Part shown: piece after piece, positions 1 to 8,409 of the stretch
Layout of the letters: every line of letters starts with the position of its first letter
Position numbering within the stretch: position 1 is the stretch's first letter
NCBI RefSeq assembly: GCF_008632955.1
Contig: NZ_CP043959.1
Location: forward strand, 4,154,001-4,218,000
DNA from: Streptomyces tendae
GTDB taxonomy: Bacteria; Actinomycetota; Actinomycetes; Streptomycetales; Streptomycetaceae
Length of the DNA: 64,000 nt
Direction of reading: 5' to 3'
Made by a program: the position numbers and the translations under genes
The notes under the pieces: generated by a model
The model's input: only the letters and a program-made list of their open reading frames with translations
Database searches by the model: none
What the model was told of the DNA's origin: nothing

Positions 1-290
1 GAGTGCTGGTTCGGATCGATCAGCGGAGCCAGCGCAACGGGCGCCTGGAGGCGCTCGTCGAGCCCGAGACGGAGTTCCCCGAGGAAAGACAGATCAGGGC
101 GGAAGCCGGTCAGCACGACAACCTCGTCGACCGGGTCCAGGCGGCAGCCGCCCTCACCGACCAGGATCAGGCGGCCGTCATGCGCCCGTTCGATCACCTC
201 GGTGCGGAAACCAGTGACCACGTCCGCATGACCGCCGTCGACGGCAGCCTTGGCCGCCAGACCCAGGACGCCGCTGAACTCGTGGGCTGG
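1..290 (-). pseudogene. C-terminal-half fragment of a FAD/NAD(P)-binding oxidoreductase, running off the left edge
   Basis: Read on the minus strand, this stretch gives a continuous frame containing VDEVVVLTGFRPDLSFL and LAPLIDPN. These resemble the substrate/FAD-binding half of the flavoprotein monooxygenases found in arsenic operons of Streptomyces (ArsO-like). The frame stays open to the right of position 290, but there the residues no longer look like that family and run into an alanine-rich stretch, so I treat position ~290 as a junction. No start codon or nucleotide-binding GxGxxG is present in the window. The gene continues beyond position 1. The family call rests on recalled motif similarity. 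Confidence 0.45.
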
Positions 291-399
291 GCCGCCACGC
301 CACTCCACCCACCGCGGGTCGTTCAGGATGGCCTCCATGTCGGCGACGCCGATGCCCTCGAAGAAGACGACGGCGTCGGCACCGGCGACGGCAAGCCGC

Positions 400-1720
400 T
401 GCTCATCCGCACCGGTGGTGGCGGCGGTGGGTACGGCAGCCCGGAGTCCGGCCAGGGCGGCCCCGGTGGCGGCGAGCGCGGCCAGGACGGCACCAAGCTG
501 GAGCGCGGCGGCAAGGGCGCGGCCGGTCCCACCGGCGGCGCGGGCGCGGCAACGGCTCCCCGGCGCCGACGCGTCCGCGGCGGCAAGGACGGTACGGGCG
601 GCGAAGGCGGAGGCGCTGGCTACGTGGGAGGCGGCGGTGACGGCGGCACGGACGAAGACCGGGGCGTGGCCGGCAGCGGCGCGGGCGGCAGCAGTTATGT
701 CGACCCGAACCGGGTGACCGGCACCCGGCTGCTCAGCGGCGACCGCACCCAGGCCCCGGCCGAAAACGACCTCTTTTGGCGGGCCTCCGACGAGCCGGTG
801 CGCGGCGGCATCGGCGAGGGCGCCGACACCACCGAGCCGGCCGTGCCGACCGACGCCCGGGGCCGCGCCGCTCCAGGCGGGCACCGACAAGGAACGCACG
901 TTCACGGTCCGCGCCGAGGCCGGCGGCGCCTCGACGGTCTTCACCGTGAAGATGAAGAAGTCGTCCTACACCGTGACCGTCGCGGGCGGTGACGACCAGC
1001 AGGCCAAACAGGGCCAGGACTCCGCGGAGGCCCTCCAGGCCCGCCTGATCAGGTCGAGCGCCACAGCGCCGGCCGGCACGGAGGTCGAGTTCCGCGTCGA
1101 GGACGACAGCGACGACGCCCCCGCTTCGAGGACGGCGAGCAGGACGTCCGCGTCAGGACCGACGACTCGGGCGAGGCCACGGCGCCGACCCTGACCGCCG
1201 GTGAGGGGCACGGGCACCGCGTCGGTCGGTGACGCCATAACCCAGCTCGCGGTCTAGGTCGTCGCCGGTGACGAGCCCTCGGCGTCCCCGAGCCCGACGC
1301 CCAGCACGAGCACCTCGGGCACGACCGGCGGCACCGGCTCCTCGACCACGGACGGCAGTCGACGGACCTCGACAGCGGCAGCCTCGCGTCGACCGGCGAC
1401 CTGGTGCGGTGGGCGAAGATGCGCTGGCGGATCGAACACGACTACCGCGAACACTCAAGCACGGCCTGGGCCTGGACCACTTCGAGGGCGGCTCGACCCA
1501 AAAGCCCACACACCGGCCTGACCCTCTACCAGGTCCTGGACGTTCTTCAAGACCTGCTGAGGTTCTGGACCGGTGCCTGCACCACCTGCGGCCGTCCCCT
1601 GCCTAGCCCACCGGTGGCATCCGCCTCCTCCTCGCCGCGGCCGCGGCCCTGACCACGGCGGGCTTCGCGGCATTCCGCCTCGCCCCGCGCCTGAAGCTCC
1701 GCTCGCGCCACGACGCGTGA
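400..1720 (+). pseudogene. Remnant of a secreted, sortase-anchored glycine-rich/Ig-like surface protein
   Basis: Several plus-strand pieces in different frames line up as one broken gene. A glycine-rich part (about 420-720) ends in AGGSSYVDPNRVTGTRL, typical of bacterial Gly-rich surface domains. A part at 940-1210 (TVTVAGGDDQQAKQGQDSAE, then DVRVRTDDSGEATAPTLTAG after a frameshift) looks like an adhesin-type Ig-like domain. A Ser/Thr linker follows at about 1265-1385, then LASTG at about 1386-1400, the Streptomyces-type sortase motif. The membrane anchor and basic tail (TGGIRLLLAAAAALTTAGF, then RLKLRSRHDA and a stop) appear only at about 1610-1720, beyond an IS remnant. The original protein was probably wall-anchored. 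It cannot be made from this sequence. Confidence 0.6.
1398..1610 (+). mobile_element. Remnant of an IS701-type transposase C-terminus
   Basis: The frame DLVRWAKMRWRIEHDYRE, then in other frames LKHGLGLDHFEG and LTLYQVLDVLQDLLR followed by CTTCGRPL, matches the C-terminal end of IS701-family transposases common in Streptomyces. Frame changes and missing sequence separate the pieces, and there is no N-terminal part, no DDE core and no recognisable terminal repeat. The remnant sits exactly between the LASTG sorting motif and the membrane anchor of the surface-protein remnant. A CTAG occurs at the right junction (1603-1606), compatible with the short CTAG-like targets of this family, but no left copy is visible. 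Confidence 0.6.
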
Positions 1721-1951
1721 CGCGGCGTCACCGCGGCTGAAACCAGGAATCACCACGACTGCCACCTCGCGTCACCACGACTGCCCGTACCCGATCACCG
1801 GGTGCGGGCAATCACCGTGTCGCGCGCCGAGAAACAGGTGATGAGAGAGGTGCGCGTTTTACGGAACCTTTGCCCGGGGGCGGGCGTTGGGCCAGTGAGC
1901 GCGCGGGAGCGGGTTCGCGACATGACTTCCGACGATGACCGAGGTGACTCA

Positions 1952-2500
1952 ATGGCAGTCTGGGACAAGCTCAAGGACCAGGCCAAGGCTCTCCAGCAGA
2001 ATCAGGGCGGGCGTGGCGCCACCGGTGGGCAGAGCGGGGGGACGAGGTCCGGCGGTGGCAGCAAGGCCCAGCTGATCGGTGTGCTGAAGACGCAGCTCGG
2101 CTCGCTGAAGACCGAGTTGAAGAGCGGTGCCTACCGGGACGCGAGCATGGCGGTGTGCGCGCTGGTCGCGGCAGCCGACGGACAGGTGGACCCGGCCGAG
2201 CGGCAGCAGGTCGAGTCGATGATCCTCAGCAACGACGTGCTCCAGAACTTCCCGCCGGAGCAGCTGCGGCAGCGTTTCAACAAGCACGTCGACCAGCTCA
2301 CGATGAACCTCCAGCACGGCAAGGCCGAGGCCATGCAGGAGATCGCCAAGGCCGCCAAGAAACCCACCGAGGCCCGCGCCGTGATCCAGACCGGCATGAT
2401 CATCGCCGGTGCCGACGGCCACTTCTCCCAGGCAGAGGCGGCGGTCCTGCGCGAGGCCTGCGCGACGCTGGGGCTGTCCCCGGCCGAATTCCAGCTCTGA
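1952..2500 (+). CDS. TerB-family tellurite-resistance-like protein
   Basis: The 182-aa product has an N-terminal amphipathic segment (MAVWDKLKDQAKALQQ), a Gly/Ser/Thr-rich linker to about residue 40, and an all-helical TerB domain. The domain shows two acidic repeats, ALVAAADGQVDPAERQ and GMIIAGADGHFSQAE, which are the metal-binding-like motifs of this fold. TerB proteins associate with the inner membrane and take part in tellurite and general stress responses; the exact biochemical role is unsettled. I chose the ATG at 1952 because GAGGTG lies just upstream and homologous proteins begin with MAVWDK-like sequence. An open extension upstream to 1802 has no ribosome site and is probably not translated. 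No other ter genes are next to it. Confidence 0.85.
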   Translation: MAVWDKLKDQAKALQQNQGGRGATGGQSGGTRSGGGSKAQLIGVLKTQLGSLKTELKSGAYRDASMAVCALVAAADGQVDPAERQQVESMILSNDVLQNFPPEQLRQRFNKHVDQLTMNLQHGKAEAMQEIAKAAKKPTEARAVIQTGMIIAGADGHFSQAEAAVLREACATLGLSPAEFQL

Positions 2501-2504
2501 GTCC

Positions 2505-2660
2505 CGGCTGCGATAGGACGAGGTGCGCGGGTAGTCGAGGTCTCCGGTGAACAGCCATCCGGCGCTGTCCCACTCCCCCGGCCGCCACGCGGGATCGATG
2601 TGAGCACGCAGCCACGTCTCCCACGACTTCTTCGTGGCCTTCGTCGGTGCGGGACGTGCG
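2505..2660 (-). other. Possible coding remnant with a WLFTGDLDYPRT motif
   Basis: The minus strand reads KSWETWLRAHIDPAWRPGEW followed by GWLFTGDLDYPRT and then loses the pattern at the 3' end of the neighbouring TerB gene. The wording reminds me of the N-terminal region of Streptomyces site-specific integrases, but this is memory only. No start, no stop and no catalytic part are present. It is best regarded as a leftover of a mobile or plasmid-related gene. Confidence 0.25.
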
Positions 2661-2709
2661 ACGGCAGGCCACTAGTGCTCTGACCGGGAAGGTTCGCCGG
2701 ATTGGCGGA

Positions 2710-3030
2710 TCATTCCTGCTCGGAGGCAGCGGCGAGGTGACGGCGGCAGAAGTCGGCAGCCGTGAGGTGGGGCCTGTGCAGCGCATCGCTGTAAAGCCGC
2801 ATCTCACGAGCCGCTCGGTCCAAGTGCTGCCAGAAACTGAGGGGCAGGTCGAGGTCGTCACCGAGATCGACCAGGCAGTCGAAGGCGAGTCCCAGCTCGT
2901 TGTGCTCCAGGAACTCCAGCGTCGCTGAGAGATCGATGTCCGGCAGGTGTGTGAGGTGGGTTCGGGCGGCGTCGAGGTGGTCATGGGTCTGATTCCAGCT
3001 GGCCTGCAGAGCCTCACGATCATCGGTCAT
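2710..3030 (-). CDS. Small protein resembling MafI-type immunity proteins
   Basis: The product is 106 aa, acidic and probably all-helical and cytoplasmic. The central sequence LEFLEHNELGLAFDCLVDLG resembles the FxEHNEWGLAL signature of MafI-family immunity proteins, which protect cells from polymorphic toxins; the resemblance is by eye. I chose the ATG at 3030 (MTDDREALQ) because the open frame upstream has a different, Arg/Ala-rich composition. No toxin gene is adjacent: upstream is an IS630-type transposase remnant, downstream the TerB gene. If it is an immunity gene, it is an orphan. Confidence 0.55.
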   Translation of the reverse strand: MTDDREALQASWNQTHDHLDAARTHLTHLPDIDLSATLEFLEHNELGLAFDCLVDLGDDLDLPLSFWQHLDRAAREMRLYSDALHRPHLTAADFCRRHLAAASEQE

Positions 3031-3061
3031 GGCGCCAGTGTTGTCGGTGCCCTGATCGAGG

Positions 3062-3586
3062 TCACGCGACTTTCGTTGGTCGTCCGCCCCAGCGCAGGCC
3101 CTTCTCGCTGCGGATGCGAGCACGCTCCTTCCGCTGGGCGGCGAGGACGTCGGGGTGCCGGGCATTCTTGTTGCGCCATCGCAGGTAGGCGTGCAGGGCC
3201 CGGGTCTGGACGGTGTGGTTGCGGTGGTGGGAATTGGCGACGGTGAACTGCCGCAGCGGCCCGAAGTGGGCCTCGATCGGGTTGGCCCAGGACGCGTAGG
3301 TCGGGGTGAAGCACAGCTCGACCCGGTTCTTCTTCGCCCAGCGCCGGATCATGTCGCCCTTGTGGGCGGAGAGGTTGTCCGAGATGACGTAGATCGGGGC
3401 GCCGTCCGGCCGGGCCGCGCGGATCGACCTGAGTGCGGCCAGGGTGTTGCCAGCTCCCTTCTTGCAGCGGTTGACGCCCCAGAGGGTGTCGTCTCCGACG
3501 GAGTAGCAGCCGTGGAAGTAGCGGACGCCGTGGGTGCGGTGGCGGGTTCGGTCAGCGTCGGGCGAGTTGCCGTTCACCGTTCGCAC
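3062..3586 (-). pseudogene. IS630-family transposase, 5'-truncated
   Basis: The 174-aa reading frame carries the second half of an IS630/Tc1-type DDE transposase: YVISDNLSAHKGDMIRRWA holds the second catalytic Asp, and FTPTYASWANPIEAHFGPL holds the final catalytic Glu. The first Asp and the helix-turn-helix N-terminus are missing. The residues before RTHGVRYFHGCY look unrelated and the frame runs into the 3' end of the PRC-barrel gene, so the element appears truncated at about 3570. No terminal inverted repeats were recognised. It is unlikely to be active. Confidence 0.8.
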
Positions 3587-3908
3587 CGGGCTGATAGGGC
3601 AGGCCGTAGTGCGCGAACACCGCCGCCTCGTCCTCGACGGGCAGCACGTCGTCGGTCCCGATCGCCGGGCACCGCTTCACCAGCGCCCGCTTGTAGTCGA
3701 CCTTGACGTAGCCCGGCCCGACGACCGCGCGGTGCAAGGGGACGAAGACCAAATGGCGGCGGGTGGGCAGTCCGACCTGAACGGTGCCCATGGCAGGTTC
3801 GTCGGTGCTGGTGTCCACGTACACAGCCTCCAGCGTGCCGATCTTGTGGCCATCCGCGTCGACGACGTCGTGGGCGCGCCATTCACGGATGTCCGCAGTT
3901 TGGATCAT
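3552..3908 (-). CDS. PRC-barrel domain protein
   Basis: The product is 118 aa with one PRC-barrel fold: DVVDADGHKIGTLEAVYVDT near the N-terminus, then paired beta strands (LVFVPLHRAVVGPGYVKVDY) and IGTDDVLPVEDEAAVFAHYG. PRC-barrel proteins of this small stand-alone type are common in Streptomyces and are usually linked to stress responses or RNA/protein interactions without a settled function. The C-terminus PGANGERQLARR looks like the natural end of the family, so the gene seems intact although its 3' end overlaps the truncated IS630 frame. The start is the ATG at 3908 (MIQTADIREW). Confidence 0.8.
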   Translation of the reverse strand: MIQTADIREWRAHDVVDADGHKIGTLEAVYVDTSTDEPAMGTVQVGLPTRRHLVFVPLHRAVVGPGYVKVDYKRALVKRCPAIGTDDVLPVEDEAAVFAHYGLPYQPGANGERQLARR

Positions 3909-4161
3909 CCTTCGGCTTCCCTTCGCGTGGGGGTGTACCGGAAACGGGCACTTCGCCGAGTGCCCGTACCCACCGTGGTGACACCTTCAGTTGCAGGATG
4001 GCGCAGACCGGTGCTGTGGACCGGGACGGCCGGGACACCGGAAGTCCCGACGCGTGTCCCGACCCCCGGACCGGTGGGCTCGTCCATCCGGGACAGCCTG
4101 TCGGGAAACGTCATGTCGCGCCCTCACCTGTTGAAGGCATCGCCCGTGGTAATCGACAGAC

Positions 4162-4981
4162 ATGCCTGAAAAGCCCTCGAGGCCGCGGACCGTTCCTTTC
4201 CGTTCGGGCGGCTGCGCCGCGCCGTCAGTCGTTCGCCGGTCGGACGTGGCTGGCGGCGGAGTGTGCAGTTGGAACTGGGGTCGCGTGCGCTGGGCTTCTC
4301 GGCGCTGGGTTGCTCACGCTGGTGCCTTTGCTGATCATCGTCTCCTCCGCCGATCCGAGCACGGCGAGGGTTCGCACAGTGGCTGGGGAGGGACTCGGCG
4401 TGTCGACGGCCGCCAGGGAGCAGGTCGAGATGTTGTTCGCCCGGCCGGCCAGGCGCTGCGGAGCACGACCGTGTTCGGTATCGCCGCCCTCGCCCTGTTC
4501 GGCCTGGCCTTCGGGGCGGCCGTGCAGACCGGCTACGAGAAGGTCTGGGACCTGCCGCCGGCCGCTGGTGGCCAGGTGGCGGCATGTGGTCTGGCTCGGC
4601 GTCCTCACCGGCTACCTCTTCGCCTCGGCCACCACCACGCTACGGCCGCAACCGCTGGCAGGCGGGGCTGTCGCGTCGCTGAGCGCCGTCCTGTTCCTCT
4701 GGTCCAGCACCTGCTGCTCGGCGGGCGGATCCGCTGCGCGCCCTCCTGCCGGGCGCCGTGGCCACGGTGATCGGGCTGCTCGGTCTGCGAGTCTTCTCCG
4801 CCGTCGTCTTCTCGCCGCTGATCGCATCCAACGCCGTCGCCTACGGACCCGTCGGAACCGTCCTGGTCGTCGAGTCCTGGCTGCTCGGCGTGGGAGTCGT
4901 GATCTTCGGCGGCGCGCTGGTCGGCCGATTGTCGTACGAGGAGATCCCTCGCGTGACACGCACATGGAAACGACGCAGGTG
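4162..4981 (+). pseudogene. BrkB/YihY-like inner-membrane protein broken by frameshifts
   Basis: Pieces in all three plus frames join into one hydrophobic protein: TWLAAECAVGTGVACAGLLG (about 4245), then TTVFGIAALALFGLAFGAAV (about 4468), HVVWLGVLTGYLFASATTT (about 4580), and LLPGAVATVIGLLGLRVFSA continuing to LSYEEIPRVTRTWKRRR (about 4745-4980). The order and the hydrophobic segments match the YihY/BrkB (formerly RNase BN) membrane family. At least three single-base frame changes separate the pieces, so no full-length product can be made unless these are sequencing errors. The start is uncertain; ATG 4162 is a candidate. Confidence 0.65.
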
Positions 4982-5000
4982 AGGATGGCGCATCAAACGC

Positions 5001-5327
5001 TCACCTCGCCCGGGCACACGATCGGACCTGAGCCGAGTCGAGGCCGTACGCCGTTCCGATACAGGGTGGGCGGACGATCAGTCCCGCCGGGCTCGCGTTC
5101 GTTGAACGGCTGGACTCCAGCCACGAACGGGCGGGCTCTGCCGCACGGGTGGTGTCCACGGTGAGTTCGAGACGGGTACCGCCCTCGCCGTTCGCCGGAT
5201 AACTGCGCTGTTCGGTGGCAGCGAAGCAACGACGGAGAACTTCCGCCACCCGCCGTGCGTCCTCGGGCGACGCTGCGACGACGCGAACTTCGGCATACCC
5301 GGCCGAGGGTGCTTCCTGGGACTCCAT
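5001..5327 (-). CDS. Small conserved hypothetical protein
   Basis: The product is 108 aa. Residues 10-75 look like a compact alpha/beta fold (YAEVRVVAASPEDARRVAEV, then TRLELTVDTTRAAEPARSWL), a pattern I associate with a small Streptomyces hypothetical family. After about residue 78 (SSRSTNASPAGLIVRPP) the composition changes, so the natural C-terminus may have been replaced or frameshifted. No signal peptide, membrane segment or catalytic motif is visible. The start is the ATG at 5327. It converges with the BrkB-like remnant. Confidence 0.55.
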   Translation of the reverse strand: MESQEAPSAGYAEVRVVAASPEDARRVAEVLRRCFAATEQRSYPANGEGGTRLELTVDTTRAAEPARSWLESSRSTNASPAGLIVRPPCIGTAYGLDSAQVRSCARAR

Positions 5328-5725
5328 GGCGACCTCACTGCGGCTGGATGGGATCGGACCAGAGCGCCGATCACTCTAGTCCCACACATCAAGCAGGTCA
5401 CTGTCTCTCCCGGCCCGTCCGGCGCCGTCGACATGCAGATGAGGATCGCCTGGTATCTACAGCGCGGGGCTGAGCGTGCTGTTCGCCACGCCGAACCTGG
5501 CCGGGTACCAGTGCCTCAACAGGACCGCCCGTTGCCCGATTCGGGTTGGTGGTCCTGTTGCGCCTCCTCACGAAATCCTGGTCCGGTAGCGAGCTCGGGT
5601 GGTCGTGATCAATACACCTAAGATCTGGCGGCGCATCAGCTGCTCGTCGTCGCGGTCCATCCGTTCGACGCGGCAGCCGCCGTTGACAGCCAGGTCCGGT
5701 GGCCTTAGCTGCGGAAACGGGAGAG
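5328..5725. other. Stretch with no recognisable gene
   Basis: About 400 bases between a small hypothetical gene and a frameshifted zinc-ribbon remnant. Open frames here have arginine/proline-rich translations without family resemblance. No terminator, repeat or operator was recognised. Confidence 0.4.
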
Positions 5726-5935
5726 TCAGGTGCCGCCGGCGCTCTGTGCGGGCACACCCTGCCCCCTGCTCTTCATGCCAGGACTCGTCGGTTGCTGAAC
5801 GTCGGTGACGAACCGCTGGCCGCAGTCCCCGCACAGGGACGGGCGGGGCTCCGGGAAGCGCCCAGCCGACGCGTTCGGTTGACTTCCACCGTTCATCGGT
5901 GAACGAGGCGCCGCACTCGGTGCGGACGGGGCGGT
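5726..5935 (-). pseudogene. Frameshifted zinc-ribbon-type small protein
   Basis: Minus-strand translation gives ECGASFTDERWKSTERVGWA in one frame and LCGDCGQRFVTDVQQPT in the next. Together these form a four-cysteine zinc-ribbon pattern (Cys, then CxxC) like small Streptomyces zinc-ribbon proteins. A single-base shift separates them at about 5850-5860. The second frame ends with a TGA at 5726-5728. The CxxC partner of the first cysteine and a convincing start codon are not seen, so the upstream part may also be damaged. Confidence 0.5.
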
Positions 5936-5984
5936 GAGGCGAGCGCTGGAAGGTTCACTGACTACTCATCAGTAGGTACTCGGC

Positions 5985-6440
5985 TGAAGCCAACATCACG
6001 GCCCGAGTGAGCGAGTATAGAGCAGTACGAGAACGTTCCTTCAGCCAAACGAGTTGGGGTGCGGCCTCGAAGTCGATGGCAAGCTGATCGCTGTCTGGCC
6101 AGGGCCGCCGCTTGAGCTCGTTGACGCACCGCTCGACGGCATTCGCTGCCTGTGGAACCCCCGGTCAAAGCCGGGCGGGCGACTGCCTCGGCGGCCGAGG
6201 AAGCACAGCACGGCCGCCGCTCGCGCTGCTACAGACCGCAGCGCGGCTGGCCTTCGGGCGGCCGTCACGGCGTCGATCAGCACGAGCGCGGGAGTGCTCC
6301 CGCCAGGGTCCAGGATGAGGGGCTGCCCCCGCCGTCGTGTTCCACCAGCGAGGGAGCCGTGCCGTATCGCGTCGCCAGATCGGTGGCCGTGAACACGGCC
6401 CTGTGGAAGGCGGCTTCGGCGGCCAGAACCGCAGGCGACC
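5985..6440 (-). pseudogene. Degenerate IS5-type transposase remnant
   Basis: On the minus strand FDRGFHRQR is followed in a shifted frame by NAVERCVNELKRRPWPDSDQ and LAIDFEAAPQLVWL. This resembles the C-terminal end of IS5-group DDE transposases (the family pattern is R-H/N-x-VE-x-x-x-N-x-LK, followed by the LAVRFEA-type stretch). Further pieces up to about 6440 (for example FTATDLATRYGTAPSL) are in yet other frames. There is no continuous open frame and no catalytic triad. I could not define the element's ends. Confidence 0.45.
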
Positions 6441-6465
6441 GAAGTGGACCAGTCGTGGCGTGCGC

Positions 6466-6684
6466 TCATGCGGCTCGCTCTGCCACCTCCTGTGGATCCC
6501 TGGGTTCCTCGCCCCTGCCAGCCGACTGGCGCGCAGCACCTGGGGCAGTGCCGTAATAGCCGCTGATCCACGCGGTACGCAGCGCGGACGGCCGCGGGTA
6601 CTGGCACGTCAGATACGACTCCCCTCTCTGACTGGCTTTGAGGCCCTCCTCGACGGCCCGTGCAATGTCCTCGGGTGTGTCCAC
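6466..6684 (-). CDS. Ribosome modulation factor-like small protein
   Basis: The product is about 72 aa starting at GTG 6684, chosen because GGGAGAG lies 10-11 bases upstream; a longer frame to 6729 lacks such a site. The sequence AVEEGLKASQRGESYLTCQY and then RPSALRTAWISGYYGTAP follows the pattern of Rmf-like proteins: an EG-x-x-A helix, a short Cys-Pro/Tyr turn, and an R-x-AW-x-x-GY helix. In proteobacteria Rmf helps dimerise ribosomes in stationary phase. In actinomycetes the role of such proteins is not established, and I infer the family by motif only. Confidence 0.55.
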   Translation of the reverse strand: MDTPEDIARAVEEGLKASQRGESYLTCQYPRPSALRTAWISGYYGTAPGAARQSAGRGEEPRDPQEVAERAA

Positions 6685-6759
6685 GCCGCACTCTCTCCCG
6701 TCACCTTCTTGGCTGCTGCTCGGTCTCACGCCTGTGGTCGAGGCCGCTCGTTCGCGACG

Positions 6760-7187
6760 CTAGTCGGCGACTATGCCGCGGGCGCTGAGGACGCTCCGCA
6801 ACTCCGGGCCCAGGAACTCGGAACCGAGGACGCGCCGGAGGTTGGGAAGCAGCACAAGGTCGTCGAGGGAAGCGACGTCGAACAAGTCGTCCTCGCCGTC
6901 CCAGACCGGGGCGCACTCTTGGTACACCTGGTTACCGCCGTCCATGCACAGCTCCTCGACGTCGGCCAGGAGTTCCTCGCTGATCTCCAGTGCTGCGAAG
7001 TAGCTGCGTGCCTCGGGCACAACCTGGTACGCCAGGCCGCGCTGCTGCGCGTACTCCCAGGGGCGTCGCTGAGCCCCTTCTCCTTCAGGAGGTCAGCGAG
7101 GCAGAACTGAGGCGTGAGCGTCTCATCGATGTACATCAGCTGCTCGACAACAACGAGCTTGAAGTTGAAGTCCTTAAACGTGGCCAT
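6760..7187 (-). pseudogene. DUF6892-like protein split by one frameshift
   Basis: The N-terminal frame begins MATFKDFNFKLVVVEQLMYI at ATG 7187 and reaches LLKEKGLSDA. One base later, at about 7055, the reading continues in the next frame as WEYAQQRGLAYQVVPEA, then SYFAALEISEELLADVEELC and FDVASLDDLVLLPNLRRV, to the stop at 6760. The two halves fit a single protein of about 142 aa of the DUF6892 type, usually found near polymorphic toxin or immunity genes. Apart from the single-base shift the sequence looks well conserved, so sequencing error is a real possibility. Confidence 0.65.
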
Positions 7188-7199
7188 GCGCACAACCTA

Positions 7200-8037
7200 A
7201 GGGCTGTCCCGTAAATGATCTTCGGGTCACCTCGGGCATGGCTGATCACGGTGAAGTTCGTTGGCCTATTCGGCGAGGACGAGGTTGTGTAGCCGGGCGA
7301 TGCCGAGCATCGCGTGGTGGACACCGTCTCTCTTGAGGCGGCAGTCGCGGAGGATCTTCCAGGTCTCATGCGGGCAAAGACATGCTCGACCCGGGCCCGG
7401 ACTCGTTTGTGGGACCGGTTGCGCTCTTCTTTCCAGGCAGCAGTTCGGCCTGGCCGCGCTTGCGACTGTGGGATGACGAGTCCGGTGCCCGGGTAGCCAC
7501 CGTCGGCGATCGTTGTCGCCTGGCCGACGGCCGCCTTGGCACCGGACTCTTCCCACGCCTTGCAGTCGTTGCGGTTCCCGGCGAGCGGTCGACCGACCAC
7601 GACGACGCGCCGGGTGTCGGCGTCGATGACGACCTGGCGGTTGGTGGAGTACCGGTAGTTCTTCGACCGCTCGGCGATGGTGTGGTCCCGGGTGGGAACC
7701 AGCGTGCCGTCCACGATGAGCACGGCGTCCTTGGCGAAACGCTGACGGGGCTGGAGCGCAAGCATCGGCCCGAGGTGGTCGATGATCCGGTCCGCCGCGA
7801 CTTGGACACCCCGAACAGCGGGGCGAGCTGGCGCATGGTCAGGTTTGTGCGCCGGTACGCGGCGACCAGCAGGGCCAGGTCCTCCAGTGGGAGGCTCCAC
7901 GGTCGGCCCTTGCGGACCACGTCCGCACCCTCACGGCGCAGCACGGTCACCAGCTTCCCGAAGGCTCGCGGGCTCAGCCCGGTAAACGGGGCTATCCAGG
8001 AACGCTCCGACGCCGTGATCACACCAGTCACACCCAT
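7200..8037 (-). mobile_element. IS5-family insertion sequence remnant with frameshifted transposase
   Basis: The transposase starts at ATG 8037 (MGVTGVITASERSWIAPF) and runs through a helix-turn-helix region (LTMRQLAPLFGVSKS). It shifts frame at about 7797 and continues as IIDHLGPMLALQPRQRFA with the DDE core (VLIVDGTLVPTRDHTIAERS, ATTIADGGYPGTGLV). It shifts again at about 7370 to end with GVHHAMLGIARLHNLVLAE at 7266. Just beyond the 3' end, 7201-7220 reads GGGCTGTCCCGTAAATGATC, which looks like an IS5-type terminal repeat; the matching repeat at the other end was not found. The element therefore looks dead and truncated. Confidence 0.75.
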
Positions 8038-8139
8038 GATCGTTCCACCCAAGGGAAGCTGCGCGCGTCCTCTTCCGCCCCAGCGCGGCGGCCATCGGCC
8101 TGTGCCTTCCGACGTGGCCGGTCCAGAATGCTGCGTGGC

Positions 8140-8409
8140 GAAAGGCGAGCAGAGCGGTACGAGCCGCGCCTGTCCGCTGCAGCGCAGGGCCGCGGCGACG
8201 AACCGGGGCTTGCCTCCCCACTGCCGGTACAGCGTCGACTTGCTGCACGGGGTGCCGGCGGCGATGCCCTCCATGGTCACCGCGTCCTAGCCGTGGACCC
8301 GGATCTGGTGGAGCACGGCGTCGAAGAACTCCCGCTCGCGCTCCGGGGCGATCCTGGAGCGGCGCGAGGTGCCGACCGGTCCGGGCCGGTCCACGTCCTG
8401 CGACGTCAT
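8140..8409 (-). pseudogene. TetR-type regulator fragment with an in-frame stop
   Basis: From ATG 8409 the frame reads MTSQDVDRPGPVGTSRRSR, then a TetR N-terminal helix (EREREFFDAVLHQIRVHG), a TAG stop at 8287-8289, and directly in frame DAVTMEGIAAGTPCSKSTLY with QWGGKPRFVAAAL. The stop sits where TetR proteins carry the aromatic Tyr of the HGYDAVTM motif, consistent with a TAC to TAG change. After about 8150 the ligand-binding domain is absent. Homologs regulate diverse targets and no target can be inferred here. Confidence 0.7.

Noticed and set aside
420..720. Repeat array or CRISPR suggested by the Gly-rich, repetitive sequence
   Set aside because: The periodicity is that of codons for a Gly-rich protein domain, without constant repeats and variable spacers.
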